Of a stretch of 5,128 nt of DNA, positions 4,743 to 5,128 are shown one piece after another. The stretch comes from Candidatus Moraniibacteriota bacterium (GTDB lineage Bacteria; Patescibacteriota; Minisyncoccia; Moranbacterales; UBA2206). The notes below the pieces were generated by a model that was given only the letters and a program-made list of their open reading frames with translations, had not been told where the DNA came from and made no database searches. Each line of letters begins with the position of its first letter. Within the stretch, counting starts at the first letter, position 1. The stretch spans positions 220 through 5,347 of the forward strand of contig DQBY01000022.1 in assembly GCA_003534085.1 (NCBI GenBank). Direction: 5' to 3'. Position numbers and translations under genes: made by a program.

Positions 4743-5006
4743 TTATTTCATTTTAAAAAGCGTCTCTAAATACTTCTCGTCAATCTCTTTTTTCCCTTTC
4801 CTTTTGCAGATAAAATCATCCTTCAATAATTCAATCCCGAGCATCGCGATCGCTTGCCGAATCGCAGTAACTTGCTGGATGACATCGATGCATTCACGCT
4901 CCTCCTCAACCATCCTCCGGATGCCCTTCAATTGCCCCTCGATCCTTGAAATTCTTTTTATCACTTTCTCATGCGCTTCTTTTTTATTTGTTATTTTTTT
5001 GACCAT
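4743..5006 (-). CDS. CsoR/RcnR/FrmR-family transcriptional repressor with atypical ligand residues
   Basis: The 87-residue all-helical product belongs to the DUF156 family of DNA-binding sensors (copper CsoR, nickel/cobalt RcnR, formaldehyde FrmR, persulfide CstR). Family signatures are 'RISRIEGQLKGIRRMVEEE' (18-36), then 'CIDVIQQVTAIRQAI' (39-53) and 'GIELLKDDFICK' (57-68). Cys39 aligns with the first ligand of copper CsoR (Cys36 in the M. tuberculosis protein). The His61 position is Asp64 and the Cys65 position is Lys68; a second Cys lies one residue earlier, at 67. The Cys-His-Cys copper site is therefore not conserved, and the two-Cys pattern recalls CstR, though its spacing is one residue shorter. 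ATG 5006 has no Shine-Dalgarno site. The gene has its own promoter with an overlapping operator-like repeat. No metal transporter or sulfur-transfer gene is in the window; trxA follows after 155 bp. Confidence 0.9.
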   Translation of the reverse strand: MVKKITNKKEAHEKVIKRISRIEGQLKGIRRMVEEERECIDVIQQVTAIRQAIAMLGIELLKDDFICKRKGKKEIDEKYLETLFKMK

Positions 5007-5045
5007 ATTTCAAAATTAAAAATTCGAAGTTTAAAATTACCTGTC

Positions 5046-5062
5046 ATACTCCCCCCTAGTAT
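5046..5062. promoter_or_regulatory. Operator-like inverted repeat around a C6/G6 tract
   Basis: On the plus strand, atact (5046-5050), cccccc, t, agtat (5058-5062). AT-rich inverted half-sites flanking a run of six G/C are the hallmark of CsoR/RcnR-type operators; the RcnR site is described as TACT-G6-N-AGTA, and this one reads TACT-A-G6-AGTA on the minus strand. It overlaps the -10 box and predicted start point of the CsoR-family promoter, so repression by occlusion is expected. Confidence 0.75.
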
Positions 5063-5086
5063 ACAGTGCTTTATTTTGTATGTCAA
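5058..5086 (-). promoter_or_regulatory. Consensus promoter of the CsoR-family gene
   Basis: TTGACA (5081-5086), a 17-base spacer and TATACT (5058-5063) on the minus strand form the strongest promoter in the window. The predicted start near 5051 falls in the C6/G6 tract and gives a leader of about 45 bases, AT-rich near the ATG and without a Shine-Dalgarno site. Confidence 0.85.
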
Positions 5087-5099
5087 TACTTTTACAAAC

Positions 5100-5128
5100 G
5101 TAGAGACGAGGCACTGCCTCGTCTCTAC
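5100..5128. repeat. 13-bp palindrome of the tagagacg family, at the window edge
   Basis: 5100-5112 (gtagagacgaggc) pairs perfectly with 5116-5128 around a 3-base loop, and pairing may continue past the window. The outer part tagagacg/cgtctcta is shared with the hairpin at 1109-1139, but the inner pairs differ while staying complementary. It lies 13 bp upstream of the -35 box of the CsoR-family gene and could insulate that promoter. Confidence 0.75.

Overview
The window looks like a piece of a small-genome bacterial chromosome, plausibly from the Candidate Phyla Radiation (Patescibacteria). That is an inference from four things: compact genes, an almost complete lack of Shine-Dalgarno sequences before the minus-strand genes, a very short DUF721/DciA-like protein, and several short palindromic repeats in the gaps between genes. 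TAA, TAG and TGA are all used as stops, so nothing suggests a recoded UGA. No rRNA, tRNA, CRISPR array or transposase is visible.

Layout. Bases 1-1042 (+) hold the 3' part of a class A penicillin-binding protein (PBP1A-like): the KTG box and the end of the transpeptidase domain, then a long secreted tail with four cysteines and an Ig-like C-terminal domain. All other genes lie on the minus strand. A strong 14-bp hairpin (1109-1139) separates the convergent PBP gene and the DUF721/DciA-like gene (1153-1446). The DUF721 start codon sits next to a doubly palindromic repeat (1452-1494). About 300 bp without an intact gene (1495-1801) follow.

Next, on the minus strand, comes a two-gene AbiE-type (type IV) toxin-antitoxin module: antitoxin-like regulator 2553-3143, then nucleotidyltransferase toxin 1802-2548. 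It has its own consensus promoter (TTGACA-N16-TATACT), whose predicted start point falls on the A of the antitoxin ATG, so the mRNA is probably leaderless.

Upstream of it are thioredoxin reductase (trxB, 3197-4123), thioredoxin (trxA, 4261-4587) and a CsoR/RcnR/FrmR-family regulator (4743-5006). Repeat-rich spacers separate these three: tandem and inverted repeats between trxA and trxB, and a roughly 112-bp MITE-like element between the regulator and trxA.

The most interesting part is the right end. The CsoR-family gene has a near-perfect promoter (TTGACA-N17-TATACT). Its -10 box is overlaid by an inverted repeat around a C6/G6 tract (TACT-C6-T-AGTA), very like known CsoR/RcnR operators, so autoregulation is likely. 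The protein keeps the first conserved Cys but lacks the canonical His and the correctly placed second Cys of copper sensors; it has a displaced Cys instead. Next to trxA and trxB, this raises the possibility of a thiol or persulfide sensor rather than a copper sensor. TrxB itself has a diverged NADPH-phosphate motif (YRG in place of HRR).
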